From Lepidonotus clava (taxonomy: Eukaryota > Annelida > Polychaeta > Phyllodocida > Polynoidae): a DNA stretch of 64,000 nt. Shown in pieces: positions 25,301-36,463 of the stretch. The notes beneath the pieces were generated by a model. The model did not search any database and was not told the DNA's origin. It saw only the letters and a program-made list of their open reading frames with translations. The position numbers and the translations under genes were made by a program. Position 1 is the stretch's first letter. The number at the start of each line of letters is the position of its first letter. The stretch is from the NCBI GenBank assembly GCA_936440205.1, contig OW387135.1, positions 36,744,792 through 36,808,791 on the forward strand, given 5' to 3'.

Positions 25301-26453
25301 AAGATGTGAAGGGTCGGAAACTTCATTGGTACCAGCCTTCCACCTTGACCAGCAGAAGGCACCCTGTCCAATATGGCGTCGTGGGGGTTGGGGGGGTCGA
25401 GTTCCTCCAGGTGCCAAGGCCCCATGTTGACTCTGATACCAGGGGTGGCACCCACGCACGACCTCCCCACAGCTCTTGTTCTCCAGCAGGTCGAGGCCAG
25501 CTGAAACACGCCGACACTGCCCCAGGAGAGCTAAGTCATGTTTATCTTCCATGATTTTTGGATGAAAATCAGTAGGTTGCTCAGAACAATTATTGAAAAC
25601 TATTGTAATTTTAGTTACGCATCGCACAATGTTATGTGGTAATAATGATGATAATAGGATGATGGCCTTCGGTTCCAGGTCAAAAGTCAAGAAAGTTATG
25701 AATACTACTCTTCATGTTGATAATGAGAAACTACGGCTAGTTCCTTTGTATAAATAAACCACGGTAGACGGGGAGAACAAAGGAACTAGGCCGTGATTAT
25801 ATCACGTATTGGGCCCAGTGAAGCGGAACCATATAATCTCACGACGCACACCTTGCTTCCACTGTAGCTGTTGTGTTGGTTTGTTTTTTACATTTCTGCT
25901 TATAATTTTTTTAATATCCATCAAATCCCTGAATAGTGGCAAATAGAATGTACCTCTGAATCTTGTGCATCGTACCCTGGTTCCAGATTTTCAAAATTCA
26001 GATATTTTCATTTTTTAATGATTTGATTAAAACAAAAAGTATTTTCTCTCCATAGGATCCCATGTTAAAACTCTTCATTTTCTAACCATAATATCTCAGC
26101 TAATACTTATTCCCTACATGCACAATTTCTTTAGTTAATAGCTCATGATATAGATAAAAATTGACAAAGTAAAAATACAATTGATCAGGCTTCTTTTGAA
26201 AACTGTTATCAATTGTTTGGTTCCCCTCCCTTGTCTGATACACAGCTTGTACAGACACTGGCCTATGGGAAGGATTCACTTATAATTTTCATTAAATGAT
26301 AAAAAATCAAAACTCTCTAGAAATCATATATTTGATACGTGAGACAAATTCCCACGTTTCTAAGCTACATTGACTTGCATTCAGATTGGTGATACAATGA
26401 AATCTCAAAGGTTTTGAGAAAGAATCCTAAAAATGATCCCGTGGTTTATGTCA
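22309..26453. other. Gene-free stretch with two GC-rich patches
   Basis: No exon or mobile element is recognised in 4.1 kb. The patch 24470-24640 is C-rich. The patch 25240-25560 is GC-rich and holds a CTCF-like site. Open frames at 22586-23113 and 25219-25690 show no known motif; the latter follow base composition on both strands. Confidence 0.4.
25349..25362 (+). promoter_or_regulatory. CTCF-like motif
   Basis: CCAGCAGAAGGCAC fits the CTCF core CCASNAGRNGGCRS at every position, inside a GC-rich patch. Binding is inferred only. Confidence 0.35.
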
Positions 26454-26547
26454 GATAAAGCCCTCGTGAGTTGGGCTACTTGAAATAACACACTCGGCTG
26501 ACGCCTCATGGGTTATTTCGCGTAACCCAACTCACTTGTGCTTTATC
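26454..26547. repeat. Imperfect foldback hairpin of about 94 bases
   Basis: GATAAAGCCCTCGTGAGTTG on the left pairs with CAACTCACTTGTGCTTTATC on the right. Pairing continues inwards through the GAAATAAC / GGGTTATTTCG words, giving about 38-base arms with some six or seven mismatches around a short loop. It could be a tiny foldback transposon or a structured RNA. Confidence 0.55.
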
Positions 26548-27122
26548 TACCACATATCTTGGAGTTACACTTGATTCTATTGTGTCTTACACCAGTCATA
26601 TCAAAAACTATTATTTTCTCACAAACCCGATCTCCTCAGTCAAATCATGAGCTATGATTAATGTTATATATACTTTGATGATTATATGTTATTTAATTGA
26701 TATGGTTCTTAGTCTCGTTTGCATCTAATGGGGATATATCCAATGTTTCGTTAGACTGCATGGTGTTAATAGCAAGTCGTCTACTCGCTTGCAACTTGGT
26801 GATAATTAATAAAGACAGTATGAAAGAAATTAGGGGAGTTCTTCGTTATTGCTCATGTTATGAGTTAGCTCTTCGTTGTTAATCCATTTAGGTCTTATTT
26901 CGAATGATCGTACTATTCATCAGTGGTAGAGATTCTAAGTAAAGGGACTCATTCCTATACAAAGAACATGCGCTTGGCAAGAGGTAATTTTATTATATCC
27001 ATTGAGACATTCCGAAGATACAAGTAAATAGTCATTCCATCCATATGTGATGAATGGGTATTCATCAGGTGTCAAAGCAAGAATGTGAATGTAAAACAAT
27101 GCGGTAGATCTTTAAGTATATT
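26548..27122. other. Gene-free stretch
   Basis: AT-rich DNA with no gene, RNA or repeat that I can support. Confidence 0.45.
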
Positions 27123-27420
27123 GTTATGTAAAGGGAACGAAACCCGAAACCCGAAACCCGAAACCCGAGAAATAGTGTAAATCGGAAATGACGTCAGTAT
27201 GACTGCGGGATGTCACTATGATCACGTGATATGAAATAGCCAATCAGAGCTGACCGCTAAGGTATAAAAGGGGCGGTGAGGCCCGAAAATAAAGAGTTCC
27301 TTCATAGTACTCCTGGTGTTCACACGTGTCTTCTTCCTCTGATGACTCCTTAGGAGATAAGATGATCTAATATGGACTAGATAAATAGGAAATAGACGTA
27401 ATATTGTTAAAGTTGTAGAA
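27123..27420 (+). promoter_or_regulatory. LTR-like promoter, possible solo LTR fossil
   Basis: A compact Pol II promoter: four CCCGAAA units near 27140, a CRE (TGACGTCA) at 27189-27196, CCAAT at 27240-27244, TATAAAA at 27263-27269, then AATAAA at 27288-27293. A poly(A) signal only about 20 bases past a TATA box is typical of long terminal repeats and odd for a host promoter. A possible 5' edge is TGTTATG at 27123; the 3' edge is not clear and I see no second copy. A host promoter is the alternative. Confidence 0.35.
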
Positions 27421-28974
27421 AACTAAGGCTTAAAATAGAGCGGAGTCCGAAGGCCCGAAGGACCGGAAATCATGGCCCGAAGGCCCGAAACTGCCTGACC
27501 GACGGCACGAGGAAGGAAGACCGGCCAGATGAAGAAGCCCGAAATAGCCAGCGGCAACCCCCTGACCGGAGGCATTAAGGTGCAACCGGCTCGGCCCCAC
27601 GCTACCAAAACATAGGCGACCGTTGGCCCGAGACTCCCGGTCAGGGAACGAAGGAGTAGAGCTTCCCTAGTTCTGGCCTGAGAGAGGTATAAGAGAAACG
27701 GCCTGGACCCCTACCACAACAACAATTCTGCCCTCCGCCGTCCTCCACGCTTGATGGCTGCAACCCCTCGGCCCGACTTGACCAACACACCCTCCCCCCT
27801 TCAATGAAGACCGATCCCCGACTGACCCACTCAGCCCCCCTCGTGCGCGAGGCACGACTCTTGATCTCACGCCTCGGCTTCTTGCTCGGCCTCCGTGCCC
27901 AGCTAAGAACCAAAATAACCCCCACGTCCCTCGGCGGTAGAAACCGGAAACCCCGAGCTACCGAGGAACGTCACACATACAATACATGCCATCCATCTCC
28001 TAAGTGAACAACATCAGTAACATTCCAACCAGGCATAGCTATGGTTAAGCTTCCCCTTTTAAGGTCTATGATACCCAACGGCTATTGGGTGCGTCACCTC
28101 CCGTCTACCAACACCGGAGACCATCGGGAGAGTCTCTGTTGCATCCAGTACTCCGTCCATAAGGCTGAGCCTAAGCTATTCCGATCCTTACTATCACTTG
28201 TCACTGTCTTAGCACTACCCGTCTGATCCGACTTGTTAGACTATTGCTCCCATGTGTTCTTTCTCAAAGTCTATGTTGGTCTGTTCACCTACCCTAAGTC
28301 TCATACTGCTTATATAGTGCCAGCCACATGCTTGGCGCCATATGCAGGTATCCTAATACTCATCAGATTCCCCCTCACTTAATCTTACATACTTCCCACT
28401 CTTACTTATACTGAAATAATCCTATACCCCAATTCTAGACTAAAGCTATCACAAATGGTAAAGCCCTTAATCTCATGATGCCCTCCTAAGCTGGATTCTT
28501 CATATATCATGATCATAATGTTCCCAAGCAGTCTTCTTGATTGCACCTATGTCCCATTTGTACCTGTGCGTACCTGTCTAGGATTGAACTAACTCAGTCG
28601 CTATTATCTCCACGTGGGGGCGCCACCATCTACAATAACCCTATACTTATAACTAGCCAAAGACAAGAGTGCTGCTCGGCGTTTTGCTACTACACCAGCT
28701 TTACCAATTCACAATGTACTCTTTTCAAACTTGAGAGAGATTACAATATCTAATTCTAACTCTAAAGAATATTATACAGGTGAGGGACACCACAGGAAAA
28801 CAGGACGTCCTGTAAAATCGGGACGTCCTGTAATAACAGGCAATTTTGAAAAAGTATGTTATCTAACTATTGCAGATGAAATTATACATGAATAGTACAA
28901 AAGATAAACATGATATAATACTTCTTTATGTGCAAAACAAAACAGAATATGAAATTCTGCATTTGTCATGAATT
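27421..28974. other. GC-rich then mixed gene-free stretch
   Basis: The first 550 bases are rich in CCGAAGGCCCGAAG-like words and may be internal or flanking sequence of the LTR-like element upstream. I cannot recognise a protein. The rest, to 28974, shows no gene. Confidence 0.35.
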
Positions 28975-29179
28975 GTATTTGCATTGAACTTAGGTTACAT
29001 GCAATATCATTGCTACCCCCTAGGGACAATCTCCACAACCTTCACTCACACCACTCCCCCTACATTCAAATTAACCAACTACCATATACATTACCCACAA
29101 TCCCCTTCTTCCATAATCAAATCTACTCTCAACCTCCATATTACAAAACCTCCATTACCAAATCTCCTTTTTATTATCA
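28975..29179 (+). repeat. Ngaro left repeat A1
   Basis: About 205 bases starting GTATTTGCATTGAACTTAGG, repeated almost unchanged at 31342-31546. Confidence 0.9.
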
Positions 29180-29331
29180 TCTCAGGTATCCTTTATACCT
29201 GCCCATCGTCGCCTTTAAGGACGCAACAGATACCCTCACTGCACCACATATATATATGGTGGACTATTTCTGCGCACGACGAGAGGTAGTAATCATTTTG
29301 TGCTCAAAAACTTTGTGTTACCGCCGTCGCC

Positions 29332-30039
29332 ATGCCGCACACGAGGGCACGGGCCCGAGCTGCAAAGGTGCAGGCAAATTTAAGAATGAGACAGGAGGTG
29401 GAGGACGAAGATGAGATCCAATTTCATCCTAGGTATTCGGGTGAGAGTAGTACCACATCCACGGAAATACATACAATTGAGTCCCGGCTGGACATGAGTG
29501 CTGCCTACAGTGGCACCTCGACACCAGTACGCTCGTCCGCAGAGGGGCACCGGGTCACAGTCATCGAATCTGAAGTGCATGGACTAAAGGCCCAAATGCT
29601 GGATATAAGTCAAAAACTGGACCTGCTGGTAAGCACCAATTTATCCCACAAAACAGAACCTGACCGCCACATGAGGGATGGCCGAGAGGTGCGTCGTGGG
29701 ATGGCCCTGGACCCATTACCACCCCCACGGACACTGCGGGAGGTGGCCAACAAGGACGGCTTCGTGGATCGCATCCTGGAGCGTGACACACTGCAACTAC
29801 CATATGTGGAGGGTAAGGCCCAGGTGGCTACTGACATTCATTCATCAAATATAATGCCAAAGCCTTACATGTATGTTCACAGGGAGGGTGTTCACACAGT
29901 CAAGCAAAAATTGGATGTAAGGTGCTCCCTGTCAGCCATGGAAGTTGTCCAAAGTACTTTTGGAGTGTGCCCGCCTGTTGTGGATGGCCCAGGCAATGTT
30001 GGATGTACGTATCACTTACAATCACATACCAGGGGCTGA
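29332..30039 (+). CDS. Gag-like frame of the Ngaro fossil
   Basis: The first frame after the left repeat, about 235 residues, starts MPHTRARARAAK. It is basic at the N-terminus with a heptad-like stretch (EVHGLKAQMLDISQKLDLL) that could be a coiled coil. By position it is the Gag-like protein of a DIRS-group element. I recognise no zinc knuckle. It belongs to a broken element. Confidence 0.5.
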   Translation: MPHTRARARAAKVQANLRMRQEVEDEDEIQFHPRYSGESSTTSTEIHTIESRLDMSAAYSGTSTPVRSSAEGHRVTVIESEVHGLKAQMLDISQKLDLLVSTNLSHKTEPDRHMRDGREVRRGMALDPLPPPRTLREVANKDGFVDRILERDTLQLPYVEGKAQVATDIHSSNIMPKPYMYVHREGVHTVKQKLDVRCSLSAMEVVQSTFGVCPPVVDGPGNVGCTYHLQSHTRG

Positions 30040-30235
30040 AAATGATGTAGCAGATAGTCTTAGTCGAGCACACCTGGGTGCAGATTCTGCAAATAAGGCT
30101 GCATTCTGTGTTGATTACTACCATCTCACATGTGTTGATCCCGCTACATATGCCCTTGATCTTATGCTTCACGATCTCTTCCACAGACCCACGACTGCAG
30201 CACCTGATGAACCTGGCTGCTACACGTCAAACTAG
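29945..30235 (+). pseudogene. RNase H tail segment of the Ngaro fossil
   Basis: The phrase ITYNHIPGAENDVADSLSR is the characteristic end of the RNase H region of retroelement polyproteins, here followed by a short linker. It is a remnant part of a broken element. Confidence 0.7.
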
Positions 30236-31148
30236 GGCCAGGGCACCAGGTACACTCGCCAACAGGGCGTCGGCCGTAGCGACCTATATCGCCTTCATGA
30301 GAGAGGTGAAACACAATCCTTTGGATCCAACGTACCAGGTAATGTGCGCATTTCTAGAGTATCTGGCAAAGCACATCCCAGCCCCGACCACAATCAAGAA
30401 CAATGTGTCACACATAAGACAGTTTCTCCGCCTCACTACTGGGGATACATCAGGCACAGACCATCCAAGGGTGAAATTGGCCCTGGAGGCTTTCGAGAGG
30501 ACCAAATCATATGTCCCCAGGGTCAAGGCCCCCCTTCCCATGGATATACTACGCAAGGCCATAATGATGTTGCCAATAAACCCGGAGGGATGCGTGGTAA
30601 GGGCCGCGATCCTTCTGTTGTTTCACGGGGCACTGCGCCAATCAGAAATTGCCCCACGTACCGTCCGTGCTTTCGATCCCTTCAGGCACCCGACGAGGGG
30701 AGACTACATGGTGACGGGGGAGCAGGCGTCCTTACTGATAAAAGGGGGCAAAAACATGCAGAGGATAGGACAGACCAAAACAGTCTCATTAACGAGAGCA
30801 GACAACCCTCTCCTGTGTCCCATCCTTACAATGAACTCAGTTTTCGCCCACACCCCCACAGCCTCGCATTCAGACCCTCTCTTGATGTTCCCATCCGACC
30901 GCCGCCCCCTGCCTGTATCACGCATAAAGAAGGTGTGGCAGGCAGCCTTGGTGAAGGCCGGCGTGGACGATGCAGCCTTCTCCCTCCACAGCATCCGCAA
31001 ATCAGCAGCTACCCAGGCATTTGCGGCGGGATGCAACGAACTAGACATTCAGAGGCACGGGGGGTGGAGGTCCAGTGCATACCGGCACTATATAAAGACA
31101 GACAACAAATCTGTGGTGGCGGCATTATCACGGTCGCTTAAATCTTAA
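30078..31148 (+). CDS. Tyrosine recombinase of the Ngaro fossil
   Basis: This frame carries a phage-integrase-type core. Motifs in order are GALRQSEI (first catalytic Arg), a KGGKN lysine turn, HSIRKSAAT (HxxR), HGGW and AYRHYI (nucleophile Tyr), preceded by a SAM-like N-terminal domain (NRASAVATYIAFM to HIRQFLR). In this family it integrates a circular DNA intermediate, which is why the element lacks target duplications. The recombinase proper begins near 30230. This frame looks whole although the element is broken. Confidence 0.85.
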   Translation: MQILQIRLHSVLITTISHVLIPLHMPLILCFTISSTDPRLQHLMNLAATRQTRARAPGTLANRASAVATYIAFMREVKHNPLDPTYQVMCAFLEYLAKHIPAPTTIKNNVSHIRQFLRLTTGDTSGTDHPRVKLALEAFERTKSYVPRVKAPLPMDILRKAIMMLPINPEGCVVRAAILLLFHGALRQSEIAPRTVRAFDPFRHPTRGDYMVTGEQASLLIKGGKNMQRIGQTKTVSLTRADNPLLCPILTMNSVFAHTPTASHSDPLLMFPSDRRPLPVSRIKKVWQAALVKAGVDDAAFSLHSIRKSAATQAFAAGCNELDIQRHGGWRSSAYRHYIKTDNKSVVAALSRSLKS

Positions 31149-31216
31149 CAATTATATCATTTCATCACCCTCACCACCCATCCCTTTTCATCATTTCATA
31201 TCCTCGGCAGGTTTGG

Positions 31217-31341
31217 CACTTTTATTATTATTATTCTTACCATATATCTTTTAACCTCCATAAATTTATTATTCAAATTAAACAAAATAAAAATTTATCC
31301 CCAAGCCTGCCGTCACTTCTTTTGTCCAGGGTGGGGTAATG
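31217..31341 (+). repeat. Ngaro right repeat B1
   Basis: About 125 bases ending GTGGGGTAATG, repeated at 31600-31724. It directly abuts A2. Confidence 0.88.
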
Positions 31342-31546
31342 GTATTTGCATTGAACTTAGGTTACATGCAATATCATTGCTACCTCCTAGGGACAATCTC
31401 CACAACCTTCACTCACACCACTCCCCCTACATTCAAATTAACCAACTACCATATACATTACCCACAATCCCCTTCTTCCATAATCAAATCTACTCTCAAC
31501 CTCCATATTACAAAACCTCCATTACCAAATCTCCTTTTTATTATCA
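31342..31546 (+). repeat. Ngaro right repeat A2
   Basis: Second copy of the left-end repeat A1, lying between B1 and B2 as expected for split direct repeats. Confidence 0.9.
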
Positions 31547-31599
31547 CCCACCCACCCATTACCCATTTACAATCATTATCATTTCATTATTTACATATT

Positions 31600-31724
31600 C
31601 ACTTTTATTATTATTATTCTTACCATATATCTTTTAACCTCCATAAATTTATTATTCAAATTAAACAAAATAAAAATTTATCCCCAAGCCTGCCGTCACT
31701 TCTTTTGTCCAGGGTGGGGTAATG
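31600..31724 (+). repeat. Ngaro right repeat B2
   Basis: Second copy of B1 and the right edge of the element. Confidence 0.88.
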
Positions 31725-31962
31725 ACATAACATTTTCCATTTTGATAATTACATAAATAAGAATTTTACAATTAATATATTTGCATAAAAAAAATGCTCA
31801 GAAAATAAGGAGGTTGCTGAATTCAAAAATGATATGTAATAAAAGAACACATCTTATGCATCAAAATGATCATTGCATTTTCAGATTCTATCGTTGCATT
31901 ATTTTTCTATTGATTTTTATTTTTTAAAAGTTACAAAAATCAAACCAAAAAAACAGCATGTG

Positions 31963-32430
31963 CTTCAGCACAATCAGAAGTTTTGTGAAACAAAAATTAT
32001 GGACTTGAAAATTTGGACTGCTGCAGTTAATGTAGCAGTCAACATTTTCAAGTTTATGATTCTTCCATACTATGACTATGCAGACATTATTTTTCATGGG
32101 TCCAATACCATGGCTCTTAACAAATTGCAAAGAGCACAAACCAGCTAGCTGTCTCAAAATTTGCACTGGTGTCAATAGAACGACAAATATTGATGTAGTT
32201 CACATAAATCCAAAATCTCCTCATCTAATTAAATAGGTGCATTTTTCACCTTAGAAACTTCAGGTATACTAGGAGTAAGAAAGCTCTTCTATTTCAGATG
32301 ATGCTCCTGTGCATACAAGATCTGCAATTTTCAAAGTCAAAATTCCGCATACAATGGCTTATGCCAGAAAATGTTGAGTATATGATCTTGCTATGATCAT
32401 ACCAATTTCTTAAAGGTCTATAGTCTACGA
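31963..32430 (+). pseudogene. LINE reverse-transcriptase tail fragment
   Basis: The frame to 32148 ends FKFMILPYYDYADIIFHGSN then LNKLQRAQTS, the segment just after the RT core in CR1/L2/jockey-type non-LTR elements. A TAG follows QRAQTS. Coding similarity then continues in shifted frames (CLKICTGVNRTTNI, then HLRNFRYTRSKK, the usual end of such ORF2 proteins), so this is a decayed, 5'-truncated copy. No poly(A) tail or target duplication is certain. Confidence 0.65.
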
Positions 32431-34489
32431 TGGAACATAATTATTATTATGTCCTGTTGTAGCATTTGTATCATGAAAGCTAGCCTATGTACACATGTAT
32501 TCTTGAAAATTAGGCACAATGGTTGTCTTATTTTTTGTCTATCTTAGTTACTTATGTACAAGCTATCCGTATCTTTGCCTTTTACCATTTTGTATGTAGA
32601 TTTAAGACCCAGCGCATGTACTATATTGCAGCTCTTGTATTCTGATAGCATACCTATGTTTACTATTGGCGATTAGCTATCGCATGATGACTGTCAATCA
32701 TGTTCCTATATTTTCAACTTAGACATAGCCCTGTGATGATACAATGAAAGACATTGGCAGCTGATGCTTAATCAGAATAAATAATATTAAGGAAAAAGAA
32801 CAATAATAATATCATGTGGTATAGGCCTAATGTTTGGCGAAATTCATTAACTACAATTTTATATTATGACAGATTATGATATCCAAAGTGAGACATGTCT
32901 CTGTGTGTATGAAAGATGTCTAACACGAATGTTTTAACTTTTATCTGTCCAATAAAGCGAGATATGACTGGATTAATCTTTCAATATTCAAGGGGAATTC
33001 AAAATTTTTGTCCGTGACAAAATCTGGTTAGTTCAATGTTGATAACATCAGGATGTTTGATATGCAAAGTGTTACTATGTTGCTATAAATGACAAGCAAG
33101 CTTAATGTTCACTTGAGAGTATCCTTTGTTCTGTGTACAGTTGTAAAAGTCCTGAGCACTCATTGAAACTTATTTCCAAGCTACTGTATCGGATCCCTTG
33201 AGACACACATTGTAACATTGCTCAGTGGTCATCTGTTTCCAATGGGGGGAGGTTAAAGGTCAGGTCGCCTGTCTGTCACTTACATTTAGAGTCAGGCCAC
33301 CTTAATAGTGTACAAATTACCACTAGAGGTGACAATGCTGTTACCTGTCCAGATTAGGGTGCCACTGTCCAGGCTCCCTCTGGTTAATCTATTTAATCAG
33401 CGTTCTCAGCGATAATGTTTTCTGACAGACCTATCAAAGACTTTGCTTCTGAGGACGTTCCCTTATCATACATAAGAAAATTCCACCACGGAGACCTGCT
33501 ACCTTTTATAGCGGCTATTAGGATGACTGGTGATTGCAAACCTTATTTTGTATAATAATGGTATGCATAATTATCTAGCATTCATACCTTACATCAAGTG
33601 TATATATGAACCTTTTTTTAAAACTCCTTTTTTGAAGCATCCTGCATTTGTCATATTGCTATAATCTCGGAAATCTAGTCTGCCATGGGAAATTACTTAT
33701 CCATATCTTCAGTTTTTAATGCAGAATATTCTGTTATAATCTATGCAATTTCGGATTGAATTTGGTGTGATTAGCATCTCTAGAACTAATTTCAAAACAA
33801 GGTCAATATCCACCAATACTCAAACAATTTACCTAAACTTTAATCGATCTACTCGTTATTGTGCCATTTGGTTGCCATGTTGCAAACCTAGTAGGTAACC
33901 AACAAATGCCATGTCCTGACGTTGGCCTATTAACACGCTGCCTGCCTTACTTTTACGATGGTTGGTGCTAATCAGAATACAATGACTGTGACCTATTACT
34001 ATATAGCCAAAACCAATTAAGATGGTGTTCTCGTTGCTTGGGTTTCAATTACAAGCCAGAAATTGTTTACAGGTCAAGTGAGAATCATTTCAGAACCTGT
34101 GCTCTTCATGAAATGGATTGGTTGCTAGGAATGATATGCAAAGCAGCTGTAGTTTCAATTTCATAAGCAACGGAGAATACTAATGACATGTTTCCATTAC
34201 CTCTTTGAGTTCCGCAAAATCCGGTTTTTTTTTTTTACATATTCTTGAAAATAATCTGATAAAACCTACAATAAGAATATCAATATGACCTTATCATAAA
34301 CGTTGTTGTCCATATACTGTTTTGCTGGAGCTAACAGTTCATCCATTATTGTTTTTATCAATTATTGCTCCTAAACTGCTTACCCTCTTGAGAATGTACA
34401 AATATACAAAAAAAATCCTCTACTGATTTTGTCTTTGTATATTTCAGGACACGGAATCTTAAATTTATAGCTAAGAAACTAAGCTTTTC
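32431..34489. other. Gene-free stretch
   Basis: AT-rich DNA without a recognisable gene. A patch at 33220-33440 is richer in GC and holds a DR1 nuclear-receptor motif. Confidence 0.45.
33250..33262 (+). promoter_or_regulatory. DR1 nuclear-receptor-type motif
   Basis: AGGTTAAAGGTCA is two direct half-sites spaced by one base, the pattern bound by HNF4, COUP-TF and RXR dimers. Only the motif is seen. Confidence 0.35.
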
Positions 34490-34960
34490 CCCGTCTTCAA
34501 GGAGACATTGTGTCTAGCTCGTGTCTTAACCTCCCACACCTGAGCACCTTCAATCAGTTTGACTCGGCCTACCTGTGAGTGGTTCTCACGTCCGTCCAGC
34601 AGTCGGACCAACCTTCAGGCGGCCTGGGATCGTCTAGGGTGTGCCGTCAGGAAGCTGCAGTTACTTCAGGAACTTTGATGCACGCATGCCTGGTGCGACC
34701 TGTTCGCGTCGATATATACACCAGCCTGCCCAGAGTCCTGTTGCGTGCCTCCAGTTGAAACTTGGCGGGGAAAGGGGAGGTGCACAGGTACCAGGTGCCG
34801 AGATGCCAAACTCAGGCCATGATGACCAGCGCGGACAACAGGTGGCGCAAATATGTTTCCAATAACGTGCCTTCTACCTGTGTTATATTAAAGGACCGTG
34901 TTACATCCACATGCTTATGTCACCTGTGGCCACGAGGAGGAAGGCGAGGCAATTTAAATC
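34490..34960. promoter_or_regulatory. GC-rich island with clustered CAGGTR E2-boxes
   Basis: Seven CAGGTA/CAGGTG sites (either strand) occur at 34537, 34570, 34785, 34792, 34839, 34875 and 34921. A random 390-base stretch would hold fewer than one. Such sites bind Snail/Scratch/ZEB and some bHLH factors. An E2F-like TTGGCGGGGAAA is at 34763. No exon is recognised. Confidence 0.35.
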
Positions 34961-36463
34961 TTATTTCCGTTTTAAAAAATGTAGGCAAATTGTTCGGCCT
35001 CATGTTGATTTACACGTGAGGAGAGAGCGTAGATGAGGAATGTGCGTTCAAATGAAATACGACACTACATATAAAGGAGTCGTGCTTCTTTCATTCCAGG
35101 AGCATCCTTTATTGCGTCTAATTTTCTAAGAATCATTCGGTTGAAACACTTAAGAGTTTACTCGAAAATTGACTATAATTAGAGAGCGAATTTATTTCCT
35201 TTAGTACATTTCTAGAAGCTTGTTTCTCGCCCATTTTTTCCCGAGAGTTTTCAGATAAGGATTTCTTAAAACTGCCATAATGATACAATGGTAATATCTA
35301 CAACTGTATTCTTTGTCTATTCTCACTACTCAATATGCCCAACTTACTTTATTATATCTCTAGGACATCCTTATCCTTATTGTAGTGCTTCCCATTGCGG
35401 GCAGCACGTTTTGGTCAGGGGGTTGTCAGGTGTGCATTGTGCAGATGCCGGTGAGGCACGCTTCACGTGGAAACCCCTCCGTACGTCGGTTATTACACAG
35501 GCCACCATTAGAGGGAGGTTAATGAGGGGGGCTACTTGGGGGACAGAGAGGGTTAGGGCTTAGAATATAGGTAGAAAGGTAAGGAGCTGGTGTTTTTTCT
35601 TTCACTTGTTTAGTTCAATATTAATAGTACGTGCTACTGGAATTCACTTAGGCCGTCAACATTCTATCGAACGATAATTAACATGGCCATTCGATTAATA
35701 CACCAGTTTCGGATCAATGTAGTGGAACAGTAATTTATAAATTGATTCACATCCCCGTATAAATCCATAGGTCTCTTATGTCGCCTCACCCTTAGGTCCC
35801 TATGATAATATTGACTGGTGTAACTTGATGAAGTCCTGAGCAGTATAATCTAATTTACTGACCTCTAATCCTTTCTCTATAAATGAGCTGTCAACTCTTC
35901 AGTGACCGAAAATCTGCAAGGCAAAGCAGTTAAAGCTGAGTAAACATTGAAAATTGGTGCTAAACAAATTGTAATCCGCCCGTCGCCTTTTTTGCCTTAA
36001 CAAGTGTGCTCAGATTCGGAGTGTATTTACTGAACGCACAACTGTGTTTGTTTTCATTCTTTTCAGAGATAATGAGTTCTTCGTCTTTGGGCCTATTGGA
36101 TCAGCTGCCAAGGAATGCTTCAATACACTCGAAAAGAGCAAGGGAGAAGAGGAAATAATAATGGAAACTATCACGAGACAACGGAATCCTGTTTTAATAG
36201 TTCTACTAATTATGCGTCTCAAAGAGTCACAATCCAATAAGAAGACATGTTGGCTTTCTTGCACTCACCAATTTTCACTGTGAGCATACTAAGATCAACA
36301 TGTGCCAATGAAACAGTCTAGACAGAGTAAACCGTTTCCTCTTTATATAGCCGAACTGTATTTGCAGTAAACCCCATGTCAATAGCAGAATATAGATTAA
36401 GGTTTATATATATAAACATTCTCTTGAGTTGTCCAGCATTCAGAGCGGAAGAGCTCACACATG
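34961..36463. other. Gene-free stretch
   Basis: Mostly AT-rich. A GC-rich patch at 35380-35570 has no recognisable exon. The open frames at 36010-36283 on opposite strands are unsupported. Confidence 0.4.

Larger units (their letters stand above)
28975..31724 (+). mobile_element. Ngaro-type (DIRS-group) tyrosine-recombinase retroelement fossil
   Basis: The element shows the split direct repeat plan of Ngaro/PAT elements: repeat A1 at the left (28975-29179), then B1-A2-B2 at the right (31217-31341, 31342-31546, 31600-31724). Visible parts are a Gag-like frame, the tail of an RNase H-type segment and a tyrosine recombinase. It is broken, with probably one or two breaks, and so non-autonomous. 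The near-identity of the repeat pairs suggests a fairly recent insertion. As usual for this group, no target duplication is seen. Confidence 0.85.

Noticed and set aside
27136-27168. Telomere-like CCCGAAA repeats
   Set aside because: Only about four units, not a known telomere word, and placed directly before a promoter-like segment.
28968-29414. Open frames of 148 and 101 residues at the left Ngaro repeat
   Set aside because: The same frames recur at the right repeat (31339-31722), so they are translations of the repeats.
30344-31141. A 265-residue open frame
   Set aside because: It is an out-of-frame shadow of the tyrosine recombinase, with no known motif and unusual composition.
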